DNA of 64,000 nt from Exobasidium rhododendri (Eukaryota; Basidiomycota; Exobasidiomycetes; Exobasidiales; Exobasidiaceae), in contig CP110631.1 of NCBI GenBank assembly GCA_026210745.1, positions 434,001-498,000 of the forward strand. Reading direction: 5' to 3'. A program made the position numbers and the translations under genes. Positions 54,613-64,000 of this stretch are shown in pieces; the first letter of the stretch is position 1; each line of letters starts with the position of its first letter. The notes beneath the pieces were generated by a model. The model searched no databases. It was not told where the DNA came from and was given only the letters and a program-made list of their open reading frames with translations.

Positions 54613-57600
54613 CTATACCTCCGTCTCTACCCCATTACTCTTATCGTTGTCAGTATGGAATTTGTTCTTGAGTAGAGTGAAGTTGTCCCGGATTTCATCT
54701 TTGATGGACGTGGTTTCATGATCACCCCTCCGAACGAAGCGATTGATGAGCTGACCTCGACTTCCGCTCGTGTTCATGCCTTCCTTGTTCTTGACAGCGG
54801 TGACGAATTCGTCTTTCCCTTCTTTGTGCTTGCCGTCCTTGTCGCTCTCGTCGCTGCTGTTGTCACCGCTAGCATTAGGGTCCGGAGGAATGTTCTCCAA
54901 CGCCTTGCTCTGGTCTCCGAGGCCAGCCTCGTCTACCGCACTGCAAGCAGGAGAAGTATGTCAGTCGTGTTACCTTTTCCTTCTTCACCTTATACCTGCT
55001 GCACTCACCACCATGCTTCGTATACTTTGGACGAATCTCCCGCTGACTTGTTTGCCTTTGCGTGGAGTCGGGTCATGCCTGGATGGAAGTCCAATTGAAC
55101 CTGAAGTGTCCCTCGCAATCTCATCCCAATCTTCGTCTCGTCTCTTTCAGTGCCTGTAGTGGGTGCGTAGATGAGATGAGGTTAGATCACGATTTGATAA
55201 CAATACAGGCCACGTCACTCACGGCTGGTCCAATTACGCTCAAGATGTTTCCGTCTTTGCTTGTTGCTGCGTACATCCCACAGAGCCAGCTCAAACGTCC
55301 GTGTGGCTAAATTCTGGTCACTTCCATCTTCGTCTGGAATCTGATTCAGCCAGAGTACTGCGATGACGATCGTCTGCTTCTTTTGGAGCGCAGTCTTCTT
55401 CAATCTCATCTTGACGATCATTGCCGTCGCTTCTCGACGGTAGATCGGCAAGCAGATTGGACCTTCCATTTGCCATTCACAGGACTCGTCGCCAGTCTTG
55501 CTGTACTGCCTTGAAGAGAGATGAGCTTTTGCGGATACGGTGGATAGATCGAGAGAACTATGCTGCAAGTCGTCCAGCGTATCCGCCTCTCTCACATTCA
55601 CTCTCAAGGCATGAACAGTGAGCAGACCGACGGAAGCAGGTAAAAGAGGGGCAGATTTAGGTATCTCCAAAGATCGGAACAACAGTGACAGTCGAAGTCT
55701 TCCCGATCCAATTCCACCTGCCATTGGATACGTCTCTGTGACGAGTGACGATTTCTGGAAGGCGTCGTGAAGTTGGATAGGGACCACGCCCAGGATTGCG
55801 TTCTTGCCGGCGACTTTGTTTTCACGAACTACAAACACGCAACTACTGCTTCGCCAATCGCAGACCTGTTCTGTTATTGCGTTAAAGTAAGGCTCACCAT
55901 CGTCCATCTTGGTCCTGCTCTTGAAGACGAAGCGGTTGGCTAGTAAGACCTCAACATAAGAGCTCGGCGCTTCTTCCAATGCCTCGTCCGCGCTTGCACC
56001 CTTGAACTTGAGTGAAGTAATGCCGTGGATCTGAATGGACAAGATGCCCAATGAAGGAGTGACACTGGGAGAGAAGCGTTCGATTGCTGGCTTCGTCTCC
56101 TCGGTTGGCTTGCTCTCCGCCTCCTTGCCTTCCTCCACCTTTTCATCCTTTGTCTCCTTATTCTGCTGATCGTCGGATATCTCCTTCTTGGGGAAATATC
56201 CGACGCTCCAGCTAATCCTCCCACCACACTGCCCACTACCGTTCTGGGTGCTCAACGAGTCTTCCCTGCGATGCATCTTTCCCTTGTCGGCATCGGATAG
56301 AGCATCTTGCAACGACCATTTAGCCCTTCCCATAAAGTCATCTTCCGAGCTTGTGTCACTGTCGAATATCTCAACACAGACAGACTCGCCTTGCCCACTC
56401 TCCGCTCCAAGCCCTGTCGAGTGAAGTGCTGCCAAGACTTGCGGAGACACAACAAGAGCAAAAGTCTGCTCCCAGATCGGATTCAGGTCGTTCATTATCA
56501 CTCGAGTCACCTTTGTGTTGACGGTGGTGGTGCGAGTCCAGCTGATGCGAGCGTATGGGTCCCCTACTCCGATCAGGTCGGATCTTTCCAGGTCGTGTGC
56601 AGAGTGAATGGTGACCAACACGATGCCACAGGCGTCACTTTCCCTCTTGATTCCGTCCCCGACTAGCATCTCGCCCATGTTCAATTTCAGGGACTTGGGA
56701 AGAGTGTACATTTCGAGAGCAGAGTCCACACTACTCTGAATGAGACCAGAGAGTCCCGGCACCTCTGCTAGGGACAGTTTGAGTGGCACTACATCCAGAG
56801 ATACTCGTGGCAATCCAACAAAGGAAATGGCCATGTCGCCCATGAACGGAGAACAGTTTGTCAGCTCTAATCGTACGTGAGCAATTCCGACCAGCCCGTT
56901 CAAGACAACTTTTACCGGCAGCTGCAATGCTGTAGGCCCAAGCTTCACTTGAAAAAGGAACAGAATCCGAGCATCTTGTCCTTTCGACGTAGTCTCGGGC
57001 AAATCTCCATCACTTTCGATTTTCCTAGTATTCTCCTTTGTCGGATTTGCAATGCCCCTTCTGCTGCCCCTCGCTCGATAGGCAAAGGCAACTTCCAGCT
57101 GTACATGTTTCTTCACGCCTCCGTTCCATTTGGCCTCTTCCTCGTCTTCGTCACTGGGGGGTAGTAGCCGGGAAGACAAGACTATAGAGGAAAAGCGGAG
57201 TGAGTATAAGTTATTCGTCAGAGTCAACTCTATTCTTCTCCGCTCAGCTTAGCATACCTTTCATCGAGTTCTTTCCTTGTGTCAGCTCGGCACACTTCAC
57301 TTCCGTGATGAACTTGGGAAGATTCGCCTGTATGACATCTTCCAGCATGTCCGCAACGCTTGAAAACATCTCTGCAGGTATACGTGGCCAGATGCCTTCG
57401 ACGAGTGCGTTCAACCATTCCACTGATTCCGGCAGAGACGCTGCTTGCATGGCTTCACTCCTCGCCTCAAATCGATCAGCCTCTTCCTCCTCTTCGTGTA
57501 GTTGCAGTTTTCGTATTGAGTGGTGAAAGTGCAAAACGACAAGTGCGGCGCCTGTTGCTACAACTATGAATGCCCGCAAGGTCCGTAACAGTACTACAGC

Positions 57601-57855
57601 TAGCACTGCCCAGATGAGTAGGTACACGCCTGTTCTCCTGTTGATGCTCTTGACCAACTCCGGCAGCTCAGACGGCTCTGAGGGACGTACTAAGGGAAAG
57701 GCACCCAGACCAGACACGGGCTGCAGGGCATCCCGTTCTGCGTCTTCCTTTGACGTCGAGGGCTGAGAAGGTTTGGCCAGAGCAATGCCCCGTTTGTAGA
57801 CTTCCGCATCGATTTCCTTTGGCCTCTCCTTGTCACTGAAGTGCCTGTCTGCCAT
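54613..57855 (-). CDS. Tricalbin/extended-synaptotagmin-like SMP-C2 protein
   Basis: Four exons: 57855-57258, 57181-55223, 55153-55009, 54940-54613; introns 76, 69 and 68 nt; 1009 residues. I start at MADRHFSDKE; an upstream in-frame stretch is probably leader. A hairpin membrane segment lies at about 77-110, then the SMP lipid-transfer domain from ESVEWLNALVEGIWP (about 145) through MAISFVGLPRVSLDVVPLKL. C2 domains follow, the first with GIVLVTIHSAHDLERSDLIGVGDPYARISW. A second C2 starts at LGILSIQIHGITSLK and a third at VGLLTVHALRVN. Tricalbins bridge endoplasmic reticulum and plasma membrane and move lipids. The last exons add an acidic tail. Somewhat shorter than yeast tricalbins (1178-1545). 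Confidence 0.85.
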
Positions 57856-58461
57856 GTCGCTGTAAGAAGGAGCAGATTCGGAAAGGCAGAAGCGAAAATG
57901 AGCGAGATAGTGACGACAGCCGTGTGCCTTGGAATACACGCCTCAACAGCCAAAAAAAGAAAGCCAAAAAAAGCAAGCAAGGGCAGTGTCGCGGCGCAAT
58001 GACGTTCAACGGAAATTAAAGATTCTGGCGCGCTCGGACCATGCAAGAATCGTAATCCTACCAAACAATCTCTTCAACGGTTACTGCTTCCGAACCTGAA
58101 TTCGACTCTCGTTAGACGGAGGACACTGTGGTTGATTCTTTGTTTAAAGCAGGCTCACATCTTCCAGGGTAAAGTACTGTGAGCGAATCGGTGTGACGGT
58201 ACGACAATGAAAATGGAGCTCAAAACTAGCAGGCTGATAGCAAGAAGCATTTGTCAATTTTGTGAAGGTGAAGCTTGCAGTGGATATTTGGTTCTCTTGA
58301 GCGCTGCCAAATTGGGCCCACGCGACAAAGGACATTTATCCTCGGAACACGGCTGCAAACCTCACCAAGAATCAAAATTTTGGAGAATTTTAAAGACCAC
58401 TGGGACCTCACGAATCTTCCCGTCGACCTCATCCTGATCTTTTCCTCTTAGGCTGCATTCA
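57856..58461. other. Divergent promoter region between tricalbin and the zinc-knuckle gene
   Basis: About 600 bases with both starts facing outward. Short frames (60-76 codons) on either strand show no family signature. An A-rich run (ccaaaaaaagaaagcc) lies near 57950. Confidence 0.45.
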
Positions 58462-59553
58462 ATGACGAGGTATACGAAATTAGACAGAAGGCGACCAGAG
58501 TTCGTCAAGGATCGTCTGCCTGGTGGAGCGGATCGGAGCTCAAGTCCGGAGGCTGAGGCGAGCACAAGTGCTGTAGCGGCAATCGCCACCAGAGCGACTG
58601 ACGATGTCGACAAGGAAGAAGTCACATCTTCCAGAGAAGTGCCGGCTAGTGTCACGACAAAAGATGGCAATGCGACGAAGCCAGAGCCTTCTGAGCCTGC
58701 AAAGCTATTGAAGCGCGCGAAGCTACTACGATTGAAAGCCAAAAAGGCCAAAGACGACACTCGAAAGCAGGAGCTACTGAGGCAAGTACAAGAGCTAGAA
58801 CGTAAAGTCAACACCTTAAACGGCGAGAGAGGAAGAGGCAAAATAGGAACAGCTGCAAACAAAGCACACAAAGAGGGAAAGAGGTCCACCAATCGATCTG
58901 ATGAAGCTGAACATTCTGCAGCTGGACCTGTCAATCCATGGAAAGTCATGGAGGCAGAGCGACGCAAAGTGTCTGATGTGCGGTCAGAAGTTCGAAGGGA
59001 GAAGCGAGAGCAGGAGAGACTGTCTACTACAAGATGCTTTGCATGTAGACAGATGGGTCACTCTGCGAAAGACTGTCCCGTCAGTCTCAATGAACCAACT
59101 GAAGAGACGGACGACCAGTCCATTCCCAGTGGCGTTGTCTGTTGCTATCGATGCGGAAGTACGGAACACTCTTTAGCGAAATGCAAAAGATCCGCTCCTC
59201 ATGTCGGACCTGACTTACCGTTTGCAAGCTGTTTCATCTGCAAAGAGAAGGGACATCTTGCTTCAAAGTGCAAACAAAACAAAGGAAGGGGAATCTACCC
59301 GAACGGTGGAAGCTGTATGTTGTGTCAATCAGTGGATCACTTGGCGAAAGACTGCGAACTCAGGACGAATGCAGCTGGTGTCAACAGCATCTCCAATGCA
59401 GCGATCAGTATGGGCAATACTTATTCAAAGACAGGGGCAGACGAAGATGACTTTCACTCGCTGTCCAGAAAGAGACGTGAAATCGAAGAAGAGGAAAAGT
59501 CGGCAGGAGCAAAGAAAAGGAAGACGGTAGAGAAGAAGGTCGTGTCCTTCTAG
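58462..59553 (+). CDS. ZCCHC9-like protein with four CCHC zinc knuckles
   Basis: Single exon, 363 residues. The N-terminal half is charged, with a Lys/Arg-rich helix AKLLKRAKLLRLKAKKAKDD and a coiled stretch. Four consecutive C-x2-C-x4-H-x4-C knuckles follow: CFACRQMGHSAKDC, CYRCGSTEHSLAKC, CFICKEKGHLASKC and CMLCQSVDHLAKDC. NPWKVMEAERRK and the basic C-terminus (AKKRKTVEKK, probable nuclear signal) match ZCCHC9-type proteins, which are nucleolar RNA-binding factors. The third knuckle is followed by GRGIYPNGGSC, also conserved in that group. Function in ribosome biogenesis is inferred from relatives. Confidence 0.85.
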   Translation: MTRYTKLDRRRPEFVKDRLPGGADRSSSPEAEASTSAVAAIATRATDDVDKEEVTSSREVPASVTTKDGNATKPEPSEPAKLLKRAKLLRLKAKKAKDDTRKQELLRQVQELERKVNTLNGERGRGKIGTAANKAHKEGKRSTNRSDEAEHSAAGPVNPWKVMEAERRKVSDVRSEVRREKREQERLSTTRCFACRQMGHSAKDCPVSLNEPTEETDDQSIPSGVVCCYRCGSTEHSLAKCKRSAPHVGPDLPFASCFICKEKGHLASKCKQNKGRGIYPNGGSCMLCQSVDHLAKDCELRTNAAGVNSISNAAISMGNTYSKTGADEDDFHSLSRKRREIEEEEKSAGAKKRKTVEKKVVSF

Positions 59554-59555
59554 CT

Positions 59556-59558
<3 letters not shown>

Positions 59559-59600
<42 letters not shown>
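59559..59600. repeat. (AC)21 microsatellite
   Basis: An uninterrupted run of 21 AC units begins six bases after the stop codon of the zinc-knuckle gene, in the 3' region shared with the convergent STI1 gene. Confidence 0.97.
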
Positions 59601-59604
<4 letters not shown>

Positions 59605-59679
59605 AGCTAATATATGAAATGAACAGTCACATTCTATTTCATTGCTGCCTCTCTACCAAAAGTATCGAAGGGTGCATCA

Positions 59680-61509
59680 TCATCTCGTCTTGATAATGCC
59701 TGCTGCGACCAACTTCTCGATCTTTGCTCTTACTCTTGAGTCTTGCATGTGATTTTGGAGTGCCTTTGGATCCCCTTGAGCTTGCTGTAGGATCGACTGC
59801 ATGACTGGATCTTGCATGATCTGTGCTACTTCTGGGTCTCTCATGGCTCGCTTCAAGGTCTCCTCTTCGGTCTCGTTACTCCTCTCTGCATACATGGCTT
59901 GCATGCACTTGTTTTCCTGCTGTTGAATCTCCTTTGCAGCAATGTTACCGCCGTGTTCTCTGTCAACTTCACCGGCCTTGTGAATAGCCTCTAGACATTT
60001 GCTGTAGTCCTTCATGCTGAACAGTACGTTAGACTTTCGAATGTAACCCTTTGTGAATTTTGGATCGATCTTGATCGCCTCTTCACAGTCCTTCAGCGCT
60101 TCGGGTAGGGCAACGAGTTTGGTGTAAGCACTTGCTCTATTGGTGTACCCTCTTGGATCTTCTGGATTCCTCTTGATACTCTCCGTGTACGCCTGAACAC
60201 TTGCAACAAAATCGCCTTTCTTGTACAGATCGTTTCCCTTGTTCCTCTCTTCGTCTGCTTTAGCTGGGTCTATATATGCCTGCTTCTGATTCTCCTTGAG
60301 TGTCTTTTCTGCCGTGCGAAGTTTGCTGAGGATCTCGGGTGTTCGGTGCTCTGTCAAACTCTTTTCGTAATTCGTGATGGCCTTTTCTAGGTCGTGCAAC
60401 TTCTCATACGATGATCCAATCCTTCCAAAGGCTTTCGCTACCAGCTTGTAGTCCGCACGCAGACTTCTGCCTTCTTCGACGGCCTTTTCGCACGTCTTGA
60501 TGCTCGTCTCGTAATCACCCTTTTCAAAGTAGCAAGCCGCCAAATTATTCAGATAGGTTATGTCCTTCGAATTCAGCTCCCACGCCTTCGTATAGTGGGG
60601 AATAGCCGCTTCAAAATCTCTCTTGAGATATCGCTCGTTTCCCTTTGCTTTCTCAGCGTCTCCTCCTGTTTTGTCTGCCTTCACTTCCGACTCTGGGCCG
60701 GCATCATCGTCGTCTCCATCTCCCACTTCCGTCATCGTAGCCTCAGGAGCAGGGTCAGCCTTCGTTGTCGATGTGGTAGGTACTTCTTCTCTTGCTGCTG
60801 CTGGTGGGCTGGAAGAGCTGGCACTGGCGCTCGCTGATGGCTTCGTCTGCTTTTCAATTTCATCCCGGTTCTTTTCGAGATTGCTGGGAAGTTCATCTGA
60901 GCCCTCGGGCCTCTCGAATGCTTGCAGATCGATTCCCATCAAGACACCCATGACTTGTATCATTCTTGGATCTTGGAAAGCAGTCATCGCTTCGTTTGGA
61001 TTAGCTTGAATCGATTTGAGCTTTGCCATGAAACCAGCATCAGCCAAAAGCGGCGCCGTCTTTGGATTAGCAGCCAGCTTTTGAAACATTTGAGGATCCT
61101 GAAACATCTTTCCCATTCCACCACCTGGCCCATCTTCACTATCTTGCGCCTTCTTGACATCTTCCAGACCTTTCTTCAGTGCTGCATCTGATGGAGCAAT
61201 CTTAAATCCTTCCTCGTAAGCTTCTAACGCCTCCTCGAGCTTTCTTGCACCATGCAGTGCTCCACCTTTACGTCCGTACCCCTTGGCAAAAGATGGATTA
61301 GCTTTTATCGTCGATTCAGCGTCCTCTAGTGCCTTGTTCCATTGTTTCAGTCCACTATAGCAGGCGCTTCTGTTAGAGTAGAGTACATGGACTGCATCTT
61401 CCTCTCCTTTGGCCGCTGCAATGGCTTCGGTGTAGTGTTCGATAGCAGTATTGTAGCTCTTTGCTGCAAAAGCTGCATTGCCCTTTGCCTTTAGCTCAGC
61501 AACAGACAT
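59680..61509 (-). CDS. STI1: Hsp70/Hsp90 co-chaperone Sti1 (HOP)
   Basis: Single exon, 609 residues from MSVAELKAKGN; the frame is open further upstream but the extension is leader. Order: TPR1 (about 1-105, AAFAAKSYNTAIEHYTEAI), DP1 with MFQDPQMFQKLAANPKTAPLLADAGF (about 135-195), a Ser/Ala/Glu-rich linker (about 215-290), TPR2A (about 295-400, GNERYLKRDFEAAIPHYTKAWEL), TPR2B (about 415-530, GNDLYKKGDFVASVQAYTESI) and DP2 (RAMRDPEVAQIMQDPVMQSILQQAQ). The carboxylate-clamp Lys/Asn positions of the TPRs appear kept (KGNAAF, NRSACY). Sti1 bridges Hsp70 and Hsp90 during client transfer in the cytosol. Confidence 0.97.
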   Translation of the reverse strand: MSVAELKAKGNAAFAAKSYNTAIEHYTEAIAAAKGEEDAVHVLYSNRSACYSGLKQWNKALEDAESTIKANPSFAKGYGRKGGALHGARKLEEALEAYEEGFKIAPSDAALKKGLEDVKKAQDSEDGPGGGMGKMFQDPQMFQKLAANPKTAPLLADAGFMAKLKSIQANPNEAMTAFQDPRMIQVMGVLMGIDLQAFERPEGSDELPSNLEKNRDEIEKQTKPSASASASSSSPPAAAREEVPTTSTTKADPAPEATMTEVGDGDDDDAGPESEVKADKTGGDAEKAKGNERYLKRDFEAAIPHYTKAWELNSKDITYLNNLAACYFEKGDYETSIKTCEKAVEEGRSLRADYKLVAKAFGRIGSSYEKLHDLEKAITNYEKSLTEHRTPEILSKLRTAEKTLKENQKQAYIDPAKADEERNKGNDLYKKGDFVASVQAYTESIKRNPEDPRGYTNRASAYTKLVALPEALKDCEEAIKIDPKFTKGYIRKSNVLFSMKDYSKCLEAIHKAGEVDREHGGNIAAKEIQQQENKCMQAMYAERSNETEEETLKRAMRDPEVAQIMQDPVMQSILQQAQGDPKALQNHMQDSRVRAKIEKLVAAGIIKTR

Positions 61510-61855
61510 CGTGTTTGTCCGATTGTGTTTTAATTGACAGAGATGGGGAGAGAAGAAAGGAATATGAGGGCCTACAGATAGGTAGCGATGGAGAGAGACG
61601 ACCTTCCTCTTCCACTCGAATCGAAAAGAAGCATCGAGAATCTGGCCTCGGGAGGTCACGTGTCACTGCACTTGGTGTCCGTACGAAAGTTTATGGGCCA
61701 GAACAACACTTTCCGCGAGCGCGTTCAATGAATTTTAATCTGGCGTCTCCCAGACCCACAGTGCCCCTCTCACGCGCATCCCTGCTCATTCTCTCCTCCC
61801 CGGTTCCCTTCGTCGAATCGTGGATTAAGTTCAATCTGTATGCTGATTCAAGGAC
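61510..61855. other. Divergent promoter between STI1 and the RGAG-repeat gene
   Basis: 346 bases. A gaatcgaaaagaagcatcgagaatctgg stretch near 61617-61645 contains GAA/GAATC units loosely like a heat-shock element, which would suit STI1, but spacing is irregular and the match is weak. Confidence 0.35.
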
Positions 61856-63673
61856 ATGTCGTCGTCGCTACCTGAGGGTAGCAAAGATAATCTTACGAAG
61901 GATGTGTTTGCTCAGCGACGTCAGGAAAGGATGCGAGGAGCCGGTAAACATGAGATTATTCAACGTATTTACCAATTCGGCGGCCATCCTTCCTCCTCTA
62001 CCTCATCATCCTCTACAAATACCACTCCCATTCACACAGGCATCACACGTATGAGGAGTGGATCGCTCAGCTCATCTGTCCTTGACGACGTTTCTGAGAG
62101 GTCTTTGACGCCACGCCGATCAGCTGGTCACGACCTGGCCTCTTCTAGCAGCACACCAGCCATGTCTGTTCGAAGCGGCAGGGAGAGGTCACATCCAATC
62201 AGCAGTCCCTCCAAATACATTGATCCGCGACTCCTAGCTGATCAAGATTACAAACTTACTGAACATGCTCGTTCACAAGACGCAGTGCCTGGAAAAGATC
62301 AATATGCTCCCACTGGAACGTCGATCAATCATCGTAGGCAGGAGAGGATGCGAGGGGCAGGTACACATCAGATCAAGCCAAACTCTTACCACTTCAGTCG
62401 GAGAAGCAGTGAAGCTTCAAGTAGTGCGTTTGGTGAACTTTCGACATCCGGCTTTCTTGAGAGGGCCTTGGCTGATCCTTCTAGTGATGTCGGGGCACAG
62501 CAAGGGCAGGCAGACTCCAGGGAAGTCTTGCCCGAATGGATAGAGCAACGCCGGATGGAACGTAGGCGAGGCGCTGGTACACATGCGATCGAAAGACTAC
62601 ACGTTGCATTCGGCGTAGGGAGCGCCCGACTGTCGAACGCATCTTCTACAGGCAGATCGGCAAGTATCTTGGAAGAGGGGGAGGAAGGACAAGAAGAGGA
62701 AGAGGCAGAAAGAGAGGACCTACTCAGTCAAGGAGACGACACTGCCACGATCCACAGTGGCATCACGACTCCCACGCAGAGTGCACGAACACGGACTCGA
62801 CAACAGGATCGAGGCACTGAAATAGACGAAATCAACTTTGGGGAGGAGTATGACGACTATCCTCACAATGACGCCGATGTCGATGCTGAAGCTGATGAAT
62901 TAATGAGTGTCTCGCGGATGGAAGTTGATGCATCGACAGAGACAGACTCACCTCGATCGAGATTAGCACACGATCCCATCGAAAAGCGCAAGAGACAAGC
63001 AAGTCCACGCCGAACCGTTCAACGTAGAGCGACGAAAAGGATGCTGCTACGGAGAAAGGGAACCAATCCTCCCAAAAGAAGAGTAGTCGACATTGCTTCT
63101 ACGGCTGACTTTGATGAAACTATGGTCGGGCAAGCTGACTTGACGATGGAAGAGCAAAGAGGAGCTGCCTTTATGGCACCTGAGCCGCCCATCTGGACAT
63201 TTCCAAAGAAGCCGGTCACGATGGAAGAATTGACGAAAATGAAACAGGAAGTCAAATCCGTCGTCACCTTGGCATTGGGAAATGAAGCAGGAGTTGGTAG
63301 GGTGAAATTCAATGATGCGGACGTTTTGTATGTCACGATCAGAGACGCAATCCAAGCTGTGCAAAGAGGTCAAGCACAACCAATACAGGATGTTCTCGAT
63401 GAACTGTTGCATTCAATACGAGAGACTTTCACCTATCTATCGAAGCAATCTGCGGAGAGATCTAGACTTATTCATCACCTACAGCAAGCTAGGAAGAAGA
63501 ATCTTCAAATACGCAAACATCTCTTCAAGAAGAGGAGTCATGTTTTGCAAATACAAAGGACTATGCAAGTCCTTAAGACGCAGGAGTTGAAACGGGTTCA
63601 AAGAGAGGAAAATGAGGAGAAAAGCTTGGACTTCCTGGGTAAACTTGCGCAGGTGTCGCACGAGTGGTGCTGA
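61856..63673 (+). CDS. Protein with three RRxERxRGAGxH repeats and a C-terminal coiled coil
   Basis: Single exon, 605 residues. No named family recognised with confidence. Three copies of a short motif stand out: RRQERMRGAGKHEI (21-34), RRQERMRGAGTHQI (160-173) and RRMERRRGAGTHAI (232-245), each followed 6-9 residues later by an aromatic/Phe (YQF, YHF, AF). Between them the sequence is Ser-rich and disordered, then acidic (about 265-340) and strongly basic (about 365-405). The C-terminal ~170 residues (TMEELTKMKQEVKSV... LQQARKKNLQIRKHLFKKR) are helical/coiled coil. This plan resembles a kinetochore linker of the Ame1/CENP-U sort, whose N-terminal Arg-rich motif binds the Mis12 complex; that is a hypothesis only. 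Confidence 0.75.
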   Translation: MSSSLPEGSKDNLTKDVFAQRRQERMRGAGKHEIIQRIYQFGGHPSSSTSSSSTNTTPIHTGITRMRSGSLSSSVLDDVSERSLTPRRSAGHDLASSSSTPAMSVRSGRERSHPISSPSKYIDPRLLADQDYKLTEHARSQDAVPGKDQYAPTGTSINHRRQERMRGAGTHQIKPNSYHFSRRSSEASSSAFGELSTSGFLERALADPSSDVGAQQGQADSREVLPEWIEQRRMERRRGAGTHAIERLHVAFGVGSARLSNASSTGRSASILEEGEEGQEEEEAEREDLLSQGDDTATIHSGITTPTQSARTRTRQQDRGTEIDEINFGEEYDDYPHNDADVDAEADELMSVSRMEVDASTETDSPRSRLAHDPIEKRKRQASPRRTVQRRATKRMLLRRKGTNPPKRRVVDIASTADFDETMVGQADLTMEEQRGAAFMAPEPPIWTFPKKPVTMEELTKMKQEVKSVVTLALGNEAGVGRVKFNDADVLYVTIRDAIQAVQRGQAQPIQDVLDELLHSIRETFTYLSKQSAERSRLIHHLQQARKKNLQIRKHLFKKRSHVLQIQRTMQVLKTQELKRVQREENEEKSLDFLGKLAQVSHEWC

Positions 63674-63868
63674 GAGCTGTACCTGTACATGTAGTATTCT
63701 TTGCATACCCTTCGTCCTATTCTGTAACATTATGATAGTACGCTGTATTCTCGAGAGCCCAACGAAAGTAAAATACAACATATAACAGAAACAAAGCGAG
63801 GGAGGGGAGAAAGGGGGGGGGGAGAGAGACATCGGAAGGCAAAGATGCGCAGAAAATGTATGATTCGT

Positions 63869-63982
63869 CTATTCGAGGCCGGAGTCTGTGGTGAACTCGT
63901 TGTGCTGCTTCAGGTCGGATTCATTCACGGTGGGCCGAACTTGTTGTATGGCGCGGAGGAAATCGCTCATTACAAGAGGAGG
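63869..63982 (-). CDS. VPS4: C-terminal exon of a Vps4-like AAA ATPase, cut by right edge
   Basis: The last 37 codons of a minus-strand gene are visible: PPLVMSDFLRAIQQVRPTVNESDLKQH and a short end FTTDSGLE. This DFLRA...RPTVN..DL arrangement is the C-terminal helix of Vps4, the ESCRT-III-disassembling ATPase of endosomes. A pyrimidine-rich tract and CAG (63983-63985) just upstream look like a splice acceptor, so I end the exon at 63982; the frame is also open to the window edge and the exon might continue. Spastin/katanin-type meiotic AAA proteins have a related but less similar end. Confidence 0.65.
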   Translation of the reverse strand, partial: PPLVMSDFLRAIQQVRPTVNESDLKQHNEFTTDSGLE

Positions 63983-64000
63983 CTGCAAAGGAGAGGAAGA

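Noticed and set aside
61617-61645. Possible heat-shock element upstream of STI1
   Set aside because: GAA units are irregularly spaced; too weak to list as a regulatory site.

Overview
The window is nuclear DNA of a fungus, most likely a basidiomycete. Almost every protein gene that needs splicing is interrupted by short introns (mostly 65-110 nt, donor usually GTGAGT or GTAAGT, CTGAC-type branch site, CAG/TAG acceptor), genes lie on both strands with small gaps, and the gene set is eukaryotic: F1F0-ATPase delta, complex I NDUFA12, alternative oxidase, histone H3, Rpd3-type deacetylase, Atg6, Atg26, an MRP-type ABC transporter, tricalbin. Moderate intron density (0-5 per gene) would suit an Ustilaginomycotina-like lineage, but that placement is inference. 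There are no prokaryotic operons, CRISPR arrays, rRNA genes or recognisable transposons.

Layout. 0-13.5 kb: Obg-family mitochondrial GTPase (cut by the left edge), alternative oxidase, fluoroacetate-dehalogenase-like hydrolase, Atg6/Beclin, ATP synthase delta, NDUFA12, Mpe1, deoxyhypusine hydroxylase, Mrt4. 13.7-29.6 kb: Atg26 sterol glucosyltransferase, a 1.8-kb gene-free gap, a YANK/STK32-type kinase, a cysteine-rich type I membrane protein, an Sts1/Cut8 proteasome tether, a Tlg1/syntaxin-6 SNARE and an unrecognised multi-exon protein. 29.6-40 kb: a full-length MRP/Ycf1-type ABC transporter, a Sec14-like gene whose reading frame runs directly into a complete MoaD/MOCS2A-like domain, and an F-box-like protein. 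40-44.6 kb: three paralogous genes for small secreted proteins. 44.7-64 kb: cardiolipin synthase, Thi20 (HMP kinase plus TenA), a phytanoyl-CoA-dioxygenase-like protein, Rpd3-type deacetylase, a small probably mitochondrial protein, histone H3, tricalbin, a ZCCHC9-like zinc-knuckle protein, Sti1, a protein with three RGAG-type repeats, and the last exon of a Vps4-like ATPase at the right edge.

Most genes are housekeeping, with recurring themes of mitochondria (Obg GTPase, AOX, ATP16, NDUFA12, CRD1), membrane lipid and trafficking (ATG26, Sec14, tricalbin, TLG1, VPS4, ATG6) and chromatin/RNA (RPD3, H3, MPE1, MRT4, ZCCHC9-like). The two most unusual things are the in-frame Sec14::MoaD arrangement at 35.6-38.0 kb and the secreted-protein trio at 40.1-44.6 kb. 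The trio's exon structure, including a conserved 44-nt exon and a 23-nt micro-exon, shows common descent although most of the protein sequence has diverged. Exon boundaries were worked out by hand from splice signals, frame and family conservation.
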